Assembly (NCBI GenBank): GCA_040437565.1
Contig: JBDOQK010000020.1
Span: forward strand, 310,001 to 374,000
Direction of reading: 5' to 3'
Origin: Albugo candida
Taxonomy: Eukaryota > Oomycota > Peronosporomycetes > Albuginales
DNA length: 64,000 nucleotides
A program made the position numbers and the translations under genes. Below are positions 25,380-35,800 of this stretch, one piece after another; position 1 is the first letter of the stretch, and the number at the start of each line of letters is the position of its first letter. The notes beneath the pieces were generated by a model, which was not told the DNA's origin, did no database searches, and saw only the letters and a program-made list of their open reading frames with translations.

Positions 25380-25883
25380 TTAACCTTTGAGATTAAATTG
25401 TTTCTTTAGATTGTCAAAGCCCGAAGTCGTCATGGTTTTGAAATTCACCACGTTATTGTTCACGTATCTTGTTCCTCTGGCAAGCAGAACGTTACCCTTC
25501 TTAGCGAGCTTTCCTGGCGAGCTGATAATGGAAGTTGTTTCTCTCCATATATTTTTTAATCTTTGTGTTGGTGACGGTGGGGGTACCCCAAGTAAGTTCG
25601 CGGTGAATTTCTTAGCCTGGTTCACCTTGTCAGTGAAAATAGGTTTTATGCCGACAGAGCGAAGATACTTCAAATTATTTTCTGCTTTTTGATACGTTGG
25701 ACTCGCAGCCACTTCATTCACTTTACTAGTTCCGTAATCACTCAGCTTTTCCAGCCAACCTTTATTATTTCCTTGGGATTGCGTGTCATCAGGAATCCTT
25801 TGTCGACGAAATAGATTGGGAGCCGAGTCCACAGGAGCGAACAGTACCAATGTCAAAAATATCCCATTAATGAATCTTGTCAT
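25380..25883 (-). CDS. Small secreted protein, candidate effector
   Basis: A single exon of 167 aa. The first 20 residues are a clear signal peptide (MTRFINGIFLTLVLFAPVDS, cleavage expected near DSA-PN). The mature protein is basic, lacks membrane segments and has only short Pro-rich interruptions ('GVPPPSPTQR'). No cysteines and no known domain are visible; there is no canonical RxLR, only a basic 'FRRQR' just after the signal peptide. The context, next to gaps and a gene-poor stretch, and the fast divergence of its second version (26055-26323) fit a host-interacting protein. That role is inference. Confidence 0.7.
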   Translation of the reverse strand: MTRFINGIFLTLVLFAPVDSAPNLFRRQRIPDDTQSQGNNKGWLEKLSDYGTSKVNEVAASPTYQKAENNLKYLRSVGIKPIFTDKVNQAKKFTANLLGVPPPSPTQRLKNIWRETTSIISSPGKLAKKGNVLLARGTRYVNNNVVNFKTMTTSGFDNLKKQFNLKG

Positions 25884-26054
25884 TTTCCCTTTGACCTTCT
25901 TTTTAATCTATGAGGAAGTGGAGGCCTTCCATTCTTTGTGTGGCATGAGTCACANNNNNNNNNNNNNNNNNNNNNNNNNNNNNNNNNNNNNNNNNNNNNN
26001 NNNNNNNNNNNNNNNNNNNNNNNNNNNNNNNNNNNNNNNNNNNNNNNNNNNNNN

Positions 26055-26323
26055 TGGTTCACCTTGTCAGTGAAAATAGGTTTTATGCCGACAGAGCGGT
26101 AATACTTCAAATTATTTTCTGCTTTCTGAAACGTTGGACTCGCAGCCACTTCGTTCACTTTACTAGTTCCGTAATCACTCAGCCTTTCCAGCCAACCTTT
26201 ATTATTTCCTTGGGATTGCGTGTCATCAGGAATCCTTCGTCGGCGAACTAGATTGGGAGCCGAGTCGACAGGAGCGAACAGTACCAATGTCAAAAATATC
26301 CCATTAATGAATCTTGTTGTCAT
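26055..26323 (-). CDS. Second version of the small secreted protein, 3' part lost in gap
   Basis: The N-terminal 89 or so residues are again present, starting at ATG 26323 (MTTRFINGIFL) and running into the gap at 26054. Compared with the version at 25380-25883 it has one extra Thr and five amino-acid replacements (F to V, Q to R, K to R, Y to F, L to Y), against four silent codon changes. Homology continues about 70 bp upstream of the start in both. As other gaps here are flanked by duplicate contig ends, this may be the second allele of one gene rather than a tandem paralogue. Confidence 0.6.
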
Positions 26324-28150
26324 TTTCGCTTTGACCTTCTTTTTAATCTGTGAAGAAGTGGAGGCCCTCCATTCCCTGTGTGGCATAAGTCACATGTACC
26401 CTCTGTGAAGATCCAAGAGTTGCTAAATTAGTCATCAAGCCCTCCTGCTTTTTTTAAAAGGCTTTCACCTCTGGATCAATTTCGACTCCGGATTGGATGC
26501 TACAACGTTGGTTCTTCGGGAAAGCGAATGCGCTGAGTGCTTAGATGTAATATCATGGTAGGTTAGCTCACCAGAAGCACCTATAAGGCGGACCCGGTCA
26601 AAACACTATGACTTTATTGACCATTGCGATATTGTGTGGGTCACACGACACTTTTCTGAGCCTTATGCCATCTGGCATTGTAAGTTACTTGGACCTCCAA
26701 CCTGCCACGACAGCACGACGCCATACATGACAAAGTCGAAAGTAAAAAGGCTACTCCCCACCTATATCATATCAGTCAAGTAAAGATCTCGGAATCCCTG
26801 TTGAGTAGACTTTATTCGCCCCAGCTTTTATCGACAGCTGTGCATTGGATCCTGGGACAGCTTTCAAGAATCCATTGCCCTCAAATCTAGTCAGCAGTGC
26901 AGTATTTTCTGCAACGAAAGCTCCTGTTATCACAGAGAGAGAGTCATCATTACTCTAATCCCTAAATGAACAGCTGGCGCAATTTCAATCAAGCAACCAT
27001 ATCGCATACACTTTCTTCTCAACCAATTGTCAATCCACACCGACGTTAAGACATCCCTCTTACTCATTACGGATGGATGATAGAACGAGCCCAGAGAAGA
27101 ATTGTCTTCGGAAGTGCTCAAAGAACCTTATCTGATAACATCATCTTCTTTGCAACAAGGCAGTCAACAACTAGGAATTTACCAGCATTTGAAGTCCGTA
27201 GAAAGCTTGATGTTCGACTAAAAATGAACACCTACTGTATATCATCATGAAGCCTGTGTTATTGTTAGAAGTCACACATCTCTCCGACATCTGCTGCTAA
27301 CGACCTTTATTGTCCGCCTCAGATCTTCTGGTATCCGAGCATGCTACGTAAATCACGTTGCAAATTTTGCAAACATTAGGAGATATGATTTTAATATAGA
27401 CCATCGATAGCCACGCTATTGTGCGACTGAATGTCGAGATTGAGGCATCCGCCGAGATGGGGTCTCGGCTATGCGTCCGGAATTCACAACAATAGATTGC
27501 CATTTTTTCGTCTCCTATGATTATACCGATCAACGCTTAGGACCAGGCCTATGCTTCTCAGCGCTGATAAGGTGCAACAACTTGAAACTCGGCTAACGCT
27601 CATGACTGATTGTGCTTATGGGTTATGTACTTGCGGATGCCTGGCCAGTCATGTGATGTATAGAGATAGAAAATTTGTCCGCCAACAATCAATTAAGACC
27701 ATTCTGATAAATGAAGGAGCTAGATTCTTTAAGAAGTCGAGCTGTACCGTTTTGGAACAATTGAAGCAATTCACGCTCTCATAATCCGAAAGCGCGACCG
27801 ACGCACCACCACAACCGACTCTTATGTCCGATTCGCTTATAAGATGGCTGGTCGTGACGTTCCCGCCGTGTGCCGTAGCGGACGGTGAGTCTCATCGATA
27901 CATTTGGACACTAGCGAATTCACGTACAGCGGCAATAGCTGCCCCACGTATGCGGCCGGAGTCCAATATCCACGACATGACACATAACGAGCTAGTCTGA
28001 CTGGAAAATAGGTTTGATAGGGAAGTGCTTCGTGTGAACGCTCGCGTTGTAGATAAGTAAGTGATACAAGACCTCCATGACCGACACACGACCCGATCAC
28101 TTTTACTTGAAACGTATTGTACCGCTTTTCTCGAATCAAGTACGCAAAGT
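26324..28150. other. Gene-poor interval
   Basis: Stops occur in all frames. A short plus-strand stretch around 26920-27060 (with 'ERVIITLIPK') faintly resembles the RT entry motif of a LINE, but I cannot support it. Near 27823 a short plus-strand ORF beginning MSDSLIRWLVV ends at a GTGAGT; it could be an upstream exon of the hydratase gene but I could not join it convincingly. Nothing else recognised. Confidence 0.4.
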
Positions 28151-29182
28151 ATGCAAAATCTCGAATCAAGTATTCAGAAAATTCTTCAAATGCCACCAAG
28201 ACATTTCGAGATTTCATATAATCGACGTGATTTGATTTTATATGCGCTTGGCATAGGCGAGACAGACCGGCAATTCACACATGAATCCGACCCTTTTTTT
28301 GCAGCCTTTCCGCTTTGTACGTCAGTCAAATACGAGTGTTTCCTAATCAAACACGTGTTTCATGTAGATCCGGTTATGTTCCCTTTTCTTGAAAATGCCC
28401 ACGACATTTCATTCTTTCCGCCTAAATCGCTTTGCTTGGATGAAGGCACCTTCCCACCGATCAAATCAGTGATTCATGTTGAGCAAACTCTGGAAATCCA
28501 TCACCTCATCGCAAATCAAAGTGCTACTTACCATTGTGAAAGCAGGATACTCTCAATTCGCGGTGAAGTAAAAGGAGCTTTCATGGAAAGAGAGACGCTG
28601 ATTAGAGATCAAAACGGCATTCTGCATGCTCGTCTTCTCAGTGGTCTATACATTCCCGGACTGTGTGGGATCTGTAAAAATGAAATCGCAAGTCTTAGGT
28701 CACGTATTGTCATGCCTAGAGACCAAAAACCGGACTGGGAATTCAGTCTCAAGACAACACCAGAGCAAGCGATGCTCTATCGATTGTCAGGGTACGTATC
28801 TTTGTTGACGGACTGTAGGATCAGAAAACTGATATACGGCTTATTCACCAGCGACTATAATCCTCTACACATTGACCCTGACATTGCAATATCGTATGGA
28901 TTCGAGAGCCCGGTCCTTCACGGGCTTTGTACAATGGGAATCACAGCTCGTGTTTTGTATAAAATTTTCTGCTGTCGAGTCCCGAGTCGATTTAAAAAAA
29001 TTCGAGTGCGATTCAGAAAGCCTGTGTACCCGGGAGACTCCCTAAAGATTCAGATATGGCGACACTCAAGCGAGAACGATCAGCAGATAGTCGTTTTTCG
29101 CACAATCGTGCCAGAACGTGATTGTGTAGTTCTTGATGGCGGGGAGTTTACTTATCTTCCTGGACAACGGGCCAGGCTATGA
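28151..29182 (+). CDS. Peroxisomal enoyl-CoA hydratase 2 (MaoC/HSD17B4 hydratase type)
   Basis: This enzyme would hydrate trans-2-enoyl-CoA to (R)-3-hydroxyacyl-CoA in peroxisomal beta-oxidation. The N-terminal half shows 'YNRRDLILYALGIG', typical of the MaoC N-terminal domain. The C-terminal half carries the hydratase 2 motif 'SDYNPLHIDP..A...GF..PVLHGLC', with Asp and His catalytic residues, once a 60-nt intron (28792-28851, GTACGT..CACCAG) is removed: YRLSG then joins directly to DYNPLH. The intron is a multiple of three and stop-free, so the unspliced frame also stays open. Using ATG 28151 the spliced product is 323 aa; ATG 28193 is an alternative start. The C-terminus is Ala-Arg-Leu, a PTS1 peroxisomal signal. 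In animals this domain is fused inside HSD17B4; here it stands alone. Confidence 0.85.
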   Translation: MQNLESSIQKILQMPPRHFEISYNRRDLILYALGIGETDRQFTHESDPFFAAFPLCTSVKYECFLIKHVFHVDPVMFPFLENAHDISFFPPKSLCLDEGTFPPIKSVIHVEQTLEIHHLIANQSATYHCESRILSIRGEVKGAFMERETLIRDQNGILHARLLSGLYIPGLCGICKNEIASLRSRIVMPRDQKPDWEFSLKTTPEQAMLYRLSGYVSLLTDCRIRKLIYGLFTSDYNPLHIDPDIAISYGFESPVLHGLCTMGITARVLYKIFCCRVPSRFKKIRVRFRKPVYPGDSLKIQIWRHSSENDQQIVVFRTIVPERDCVVLDGGEFTYLPGQRARL

Positions 29183-29245
29183 TTCGCACAAAGCAAAAAA
29201 GTCTATAGAGTGAATAATTTCAGAATTAATGAAGCACGAGACGTC

Positions 29246-30753
29246 TCAGCTTTCATTGCGCGTAATGTACGCCAATAAATCGATCCGTGTGACGACTCCA
29301 AAGATCACCGACTTGATGGCCATACTTCCACCCTTGTGTATACATTTTTGCTCCGTTACGACAAGAGCAAAATGATCGCGGTCAAAAATTCGACTGAGAT
29401 CGTACAGTGATGTCTGTGTGCTGACCTTTTTAAATTGCTTGTACATGGCTTTCTCGACAGGATCAGTTGGCCTCACACGACCGGGCATGAGCTTTGAGAT
29501 AAGATTCCCTTCGGAGACTACACCGACAACCGAGTTGTCCTTATTCATGACTGGAAGATTGTCAAAGCCTTCCTTTCGCAGCAAGTCGATAGCTTCTCGG
29601 CATGTCACATCAGTTGTTATGGTCACTGGAGCTTGAAGCGGAAGATCTGATACTGTCTTAGATGCCCACCATGTGCCACTCAATTGATTCTTGACCACAT
29701 CTTCCACATATCCATGCTCATACATCCAATCATCTGAGAGAAATTTGCTCATATAATTTCGGATTGAATCAGGCAGGATCACAACGCACTTTTGACCCTT
29801 TTGCAAATCTTTGGCCGCCTGAAGTGCTGCCACCATTGCTGATCCACAAGAGCCGCCACAAAGTAAACCTTCCTCTCGAATCAAACGCCGAGCCATACGG
29901 AAGGATTCAGCGTCATCTGTTTTTATCCAGCGATCAACAAGTGATCGATCGAGAACGTCAGGGATGAAATCGTAACCTATGCCTTCAACCTGATACGCTT
30001 GGAGTTTGTTTTCATCATTGAGAGATCCTGGCTGCGCCAGAATGGATCCTTTTGGATCGGCCCCAACCATGATTACATTCGGGCATGTCTCTTTTATTTT
30101 TCTGGCTAGACCTGTGATAGTTCCACCAGTTCCGGCCCCTACCACCACCATATCGATCTCATCATCACAGGCGTCTAAAATTTCTTGTGCCGTTCCTTCA
30201 TAGTGAGCCAATGGATTCGATGGGTTTGTGTACTGATCTAAAATATGCGAGTTTGGTATCTCTTTGTTGAGTCGCTTGGCAACGCCTATATGAGATTCCG
30301 GCGAGTCAAAGGGTGCCTCGGTCGGAGTACGAATAATTTCAGCTCCAAGTGCTTTGAGGACATCTACTTTTTCTTGCGACATCTTCTCGGGCAATGTAAT
30401 GATCATGCGAAATCCATAGATGGCCGCAGCCAATGCAAGTCCGATCCCGGTGTTTCCACTTGTGGGTTCAATCAGTGTGTCACCTGGTTTGATGCGGCCA
30501 CTTGCCATAGCATCCTCAATCATCCGCTTCCCGATACGGTCTTTGACGGAACCCCCAGCATTGAAGAATTCACATTTGGCAAGCAGGTCACACTTCAGTC
30601 CAGCTTTTTTCACAATCTTCCCAGCATTATTTCAGTCAGAAAACTTCAAATATTTGTCGTAAATTGTCTTACCTTGTGTAAGCGCACTAATGGAGTGTTT
30701 CCAATGTGCTCCAACACGGAGTTCAGTACTTTACATTTATTTTCGCTGCACAT
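29246..30753 (-). CDS. CBS: Cystathionine beta-synthase
   Basis: PLP enzyme that condenses serine and homocysteine to cystathionine in transsulfuration. Exons complement(join(29246..30616, 30673..30753)) give 483 aa. The 56-nt intron (GTAAGA..GGGAAG) lies right after '[12 protein letters not shown]'. Without exon 1 there is no ATG start and the conserved GNTPL block would be missing. Visible: PLP lysine at about residue 52 in GGSVKDRI, the phosphate loop '[10 protein letters not shown]', '[12 protein letters not shown]', '[12 protein letters not shown]', then a pair of CBS domains (about 355-480) that normally bind regulatory ligands such as AdoMet. The N-terminus is short (MCSENK..), so the heme-binding extension of animal CBS is absent, as in yeast. 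It converges with the hydratase gene, 63 bp apart. Confidence 0.95.
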
Positions 30754-31431
30754 GAAGCTTTATCAATTTGCGTCCTGTAACAAGAATAGATACCTTCTTA
30801 CCGAGTGCCATTTGTATGCTGTTCAGCGACGGAACACGATTCTGTATCGGAAGAGGGCATATGCGCACAGCTGTATATGGCAAGTGGATAGTAGAACTAA
30901 TTATGTGCTTGAAAAGGTGGGCAGCATGACAGCTTTTATTGGCAAGGAAAGCACCAATCAATGAAGCATCTAACGAATGTCACTGCCACACACATTTAGG
31001 GATTGCTGACACATGTCTGCTTCGCAATTAATTTCGACGTAGTAGTATGCGTCTACAAGTGATGGTAGTCTGTGAATGACAGTTGCATGGAAGTTCTTCA
31101 GGCCTGCTACATAATGTCAGCGTGTGTCACATCTTTATGGACTAGCGCCGCAAGAGTACGAACCTTGACGTACTGGACCAGCTATGTGTGTGACAGTGAA
31201 CATTTAGAGCTTATGTGACTAGAAAGTTGTTCTGAGCGATTTAGCGACAGCTTTCACTCATTGTGTAGACTCAAATTCCAGTGTGAAAGAAATAGAGTTG
31301 TATTTGTTGACTAACAAAATGCGGTAGTTCTTATATTCCATGCGCTCAGATCATTGCAACATAGCTATTCATTCACACTACAAGTTTATCTCCATATGAT
31401 GTAAGACCTAAAAGTAGGAGAAAGTGCCCAC
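30754..31431. other. Intergenic, shared 5' region of CBS and PHO88 genes
   Basis: About 680 bp between two divergent starts. A minus-strand GTAAGA..TTACAG stretch just upstream of the CBS ATG (about 30778-30806) is too short to be a convincing intron. No other feature seen. Confidence 0.45.
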
Positions 31432-32196
31432 ATGGCTCCCAATCTAAAATTGATTGGCATCACGGGAATCCTCATTGTATCGAGCAAATGGTATTTGGAC
31501 ACCTCCAATCCAGGTAAAAAAACCCAGAACTTGACAATACGATCTCACGTGCATTAGTTCATGTCTGGCTCGTTCGTGGTGGATTTTTCTTCTCGCAATG
31601 CTTTATCTATGCGCTTTTGTTATATTTGTTTTACAAGGCTAAGGTATCTTACCTCGCGGGTTGTCAAATGATTGCTACATGACGCTTTTGTGATCGCCAG
31701 CATACAAAAGAAATCGGTACTGTCAAAGTGGAAAAAGATGAAACATTTGGTCAAACGAACGCCGAAACAAAGCTGCTTTCTGTGTCCGATTACGATCAAA
31801 ATATTTGTCTCGAAGAATTACAAAGAGTATGAGATTCTGATTGGAATTTCTGTCTTAATTGAGTGAGAACCATTGCAGATTGCAATCGGGTCCGCAGTAA
31901 CAGCGTTTTTGCACTGGAAATGGGATTTATATCCCCCACTCATCATACAAGCGGTGAACCAGCCGTACGCTTTGCTGTACTCGCCACTTGCAAAGATACA
32001 TCTATTCCAACAACGAGCATGGGGGAAACTTCGAAGGCCATGGACCGACAATAATGCGCTGACAATGGACTCGCAATGGAAGAGGTGGAATGGAACAATC
32101 AACTCCGCCATTTCCGGGGACGCTTCATCACAGACGCGAAAAGCTTTAAAAGGGAAGGAGAAAGCAAAAAAGGGTTCCACAAAGAAAAAACAGTAA
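31432..32196 (+). CDS. PHO88: PHO88/SND3-family ER membrane protein
   Basis: Four exons, join(31432..31513, 31558..31643, 31701..31826, 31879..32196), give 203 aa; introns are 44, 57, 57-class and 52 nt and all junctions keep frame. The family (yeast Pho88/Snd3, 188 aa) acts in SRP-independent targeting of proteins to the ER. Visible: two N-terminal hydrophobic segments split by the first intron, the conserved 'SVSDYD' acidic-Tyr block, then a membrane-adjacent 'LHWKWDLYPPLIIQA' and 'SPLAKIHLF' followed by 'GKLRRPW', which is the signature end of the family. The tail is Lys-rich and ends KKKQ. The gene is only found by splicing, since no single frame covers it. Confidence 0.88.
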
Positions 32197-32381
32197 AGAT
32201 TCTAATCCTGGTAATATAGGTGCTAGGTAGCTGAAACTCCGATTTTACTCAAGTGTGTTTTTCTACGAAAGGTGCTTGAGANNNNNNNNNNNNNNNNNNN
32301 NNNNNNNNNNNNNNNNNNNNNNNNNNNNNNNNNNNNNNNNNNNNNNNNNNNNNNNNNNNNNNNNNNNNNNNNNNNNNNNNN
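32197..32381. repeat. Duplicate contig end at assembly gap
   Basis: About 50 bp before the gap (ending at 32281) is repeated right after it (32382-32431). The 100 Ns at 32282-32381 therefore probably mark an unmerged overlap. Confidence 0.75.
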
Positions 32382-32429
32382 CTGAAACTCCGATTTTACT
32401 CAAGTGTGTTTTTCTACGAAAGGTGCTTG

Positions 32430-32848
32430 AGAAAATAGCAATTACACCACCACGTAATATCGGTCCCACGGCCCTCCTGATGTGGTGTCGCGACCAAGAT
32501 ACCGTGCACTTCCCAACAATTGTCAAACCAGCGCTTGATGCATCGATGAGAAGCATGGCTTTCTTAGATAACTAGCTTTTGCTCTTAGGTTCTTGATCAA
32601 ACTAAATTTACTCGAGAGTAAGCACTTGATGCTTCTTCAGATTTGCCAAGTTTTAAATCTTGAGCATAACACATATTCATGAAGGTGCCTTGTCAGAACG
32701 CGCCATATCGATTGCGAAAACATTTTTTCGGTATAAGAAGGTCAATAAGAGACACGAGAGGGAACTCAAGGCGAAAAGTGTAATTCGTATTCAATCTATA
32801 TTGAAATCTTGCAAGCTGTTCTATTTGGTGAACTCACTGACTGGCTGA
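32430..32848 (+). CDS. Possible gene fragment with an IQ-like motif
   Basis: Two short plus-strand frames look protein-like: 32430-32575 ('TPPRNIGPTALLMWCRDQ') and 32660-32848, which contains 'AKSVIRIQSILKSCKLF', resembling an IQ calmodulin-binding motif, and ends at 32848. They may be exons of one gene whose 5' end lies at the gap, but I could not find convincing splice sites to join them. The second frame overlaps the 3' end of the topoisomerase gene tail to tail by 28 bp. Doubtful. Confidence 0.25.
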
Positions 32849-35800
32849 TGTCCGCCATCCTCAACTAGCTTCTCACGTAATGTCAGCAGCTCCCTGCGCC
32901 ACATTTCTTCTGGCGTCGTCTCTTGTAGTGTATGTAGCTCCGTCAGTCTTTTTTTATGCTCTTCTTCGAGTTTGTTGGCTCTATCGAGCGTGAAGCTCCA
33001 CATCGACATGTTGAGAAGATAATCAAAACCTCCTGAAGAGTTATCATTCGCCGACATGTTACCATATCGAAATTGTTGCTCTGGAGTATATCCTTGGGAG
33101 TCCAGCAAGCATGCAACTTTTCCTTTGGTCATTTTCCTTGTGAGAATGCTCTGAAGATCACCTGTACTCACTTGTGAGATAAACCGGATTCGATTTTGTA
33201 ATTCTAAAACGTCGCATTCGTGTTTTTTCACCAAGTACTCCTTTCGACGTTTGTATAAATCCAATCGCACAGGAAAAAACATTTTGATGATATCATCGGA
33301 GCCCGAAAAGCGCTGCAGAGTAGAGTTAGTGTCGAACGCGTGCATGTTGTTGGTGTTCAATTTTGATTCCAGCTTGAAGAATTGAATTAATTCCACCGGG
33401 GTCATATCGCGGAAGAATGTCGAGTCGGCACGAGATAGCTGGATCCGGAAACATACATGTTCTTCAGAGTGATGTTCTGTAAATGAACGAATCAGCTTTT
33501 TCTGGAGTAAATCCCATAGCGTCTTCTTGTAGTCATCAGTCCACTTTCCAATAGGAAGCTCGGCTATCTCTAGTGTTGTGGCGTTTAAATGTCGAATTGT
33601 TCCCTGGGTTGTGTAGGACTGCAATCCGGCTGCATGAATGGTACCCCGAAAGCCTCGAAACCAGGGCAAGAGAGATTCTGACGGTGGACTTTGATCAAGA
33701 TGATGTTGCGAATTTAGTGAATCGATTCGACAAAGCACGCGATCGATAACTTCGATCGGATTATGATTTGGTATATATGTGGACCAGCCCGTCCCAATTC
33801 CTTCACATCCATTTATCAGTAACATTGGTATGATAGGGACGTAGTACTGGGGCTCAACAGAGATCCCGTCGTCGTCATTGTAGCGCAATAATGCATCGTC
33901 TTCTTCTGGATATATCAGCCGTGTGTATTTACTCAGCTTCGTAAAGATATATCGAGGGCTAGCAGCATCTTTTCCACCTTGAAGGCGGGTTCCGAATTGA
34001 CCTGAAGGATACAGCATATTGATGTTATTGGAACCAACATAGTCCTGCGCCATGTTAACAATAGTAGAGTGCAGCGATGCCTCACCATGATGATACGCTG
34101 TATGCTCACTACAATATCCGGCCAGCTGTGCTACTTTCATTTCCTGTGAAAGTTTTTTCTTGAGACATGCGAACAATACCTTCCGTTGAGATGTTTTCAA
34201 CCCGTCAATAGCGGACGGGATTGACCGCGTGTTATCGGCACGAGAGAATTGGATCAATTCTTGATTGACAAAGTCACTATAGGAAAACACACCTTGCTCT
34301 CTACAGAAAAAGGAATTGACATCGTACTTTTGTAGTAACCAATTCTTCCGGTCATGAGCACGTGCTTTACTGAACACCATTTCGAGTAATTGCCCATCCT
34401 CTTCACCTTCCCATTTCATTTGAATCAGATGCTTCTTCAGATTGGAAAAATACTCGCGGGCTTCTGCACTGGTACTTGTTCCCAGGCCTTTATAATATTT
34501 AATGTAATAGTTTTTTCTCTCGTCTGCAGCAAGATTTTTTCGCCATTCAAGGTAATCTGGTGAGCTGTAGAAGCTCAGAGGACTTTTTACCTGTGAATCT
34601 CTTTTTGGTATTGCTTTGATGATTGGAGTCACAAACACCTGGATAAATTCTTTTGATCGTAGTAAATTCGGCCAGAACGTGTGGAAGATATTGAACAATA
34701 ATCCTTTAATATGCGAGCCATCATGATCTTGATCTGTCATTACGATAACATGACCATATCGAAGTTGCTGACGTTTCTCTATAGTAGCATATGACTCCCC
34801 CATTTGAAGTCCTAGTATCGTGCATAGATTCATAAATTCGGAATTTTTGGATAATTGATTGATTGTTGCGTCCCGTACATTCAGAAGCTTACCCCTTAGT
34901 GGAAAGACGCCAAAACGATCCCTTCCCACGACTGCAAGCCNNNNNNNNNNNNNNNNNNNNNNNNNNNNNNNNNNNNNNNNNNNNNNNNNNNNNNNNNNNN
35001 NNNNNNNNNNNNNNNNNNNNNNNNNNNNNNNNNNNNNNNNAGGCGGGTTCCGAATTGACCTGAAGGATACAGCATATTGATGTTATTGGAACCAACATAG
35101 TCCTGCGCCATGTTAACAATAGTAGAGTGCAGCGATGCCTCACCATGATGATACGCTGTATGCTCACTACAATATCCGGCCAGCTGTGCTACTTTCATTT
35201 CCTGTGAAAGTTTTTTCTTGAGACATGCGAACAATACCTTCCGTTGAGATGTTTTCAACCCGTCAATAGCGGACGGGATTGACCGCGTGTTATCGGCACG
35301 AGAGAATTGGATCAATTCTTGATTGACAAAGTCACTATAGGAAAACACACCTTGCTCTCTACAGAAAAAGGAATTGACATCGTACTTTTGTAGTAACCAA
35401 TTCTTCCGGTCATGAGCACGTGCTTTACTGAACACCATTTCGAGTAATTGCCCATCCTCTTCACCTTCCCATTTCATTTGAATCAGATGCTTCTTCAGAT
35501 TGGAAAAATACTCGCGGGCTTCTGCACTGGTACTTGTTCCCAGGCCTTTATAATATTTAATGTAATAGTTTTTTCTCTCGTCTGCAGCAAGATTTTTTCG
35601 CCATTCAAGGTAATCTGGTGAGCTGTAGAAGCTCAGAGGACTTTTTACCTGTGAATCTCTTTTTGGTATTGCTTTGATGATTGGAGTCACAAACACCTGG
35701 ATAAATTCTTTTGATCGTAGTAAATTCGGCCAGAACGTGTGGAAGATATTGAACAATAATCCTTTAATATGCGAGCCATCATGATCTTGATCTGTCATTA

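Noticed and set aside
26900-27100. Possible LINE reverse-transcriptase remnant ('ERVIITLIPK')
   Set aside because: Too short and no second motif in any frame; chance similarity is likely.
28061-28150. Extension of the hydratase to 28061
   Set aside because: It would begin at GTG; the first in-frame ATG is 28151, and the family's N-terminal block starts just after it.
30245-30964. A 239-codon plus-strand frame opposite the CBS gene
   Set aside because: Antisense to the conserved CBS catalytic core and 5' region, with no similarity of its own.
34889-35167. Short frames running through the N gap in the topoisomerase gene
   Set aside because: They come from the artificial 958-bp duplication and the placeholder Ns, not from a gene.
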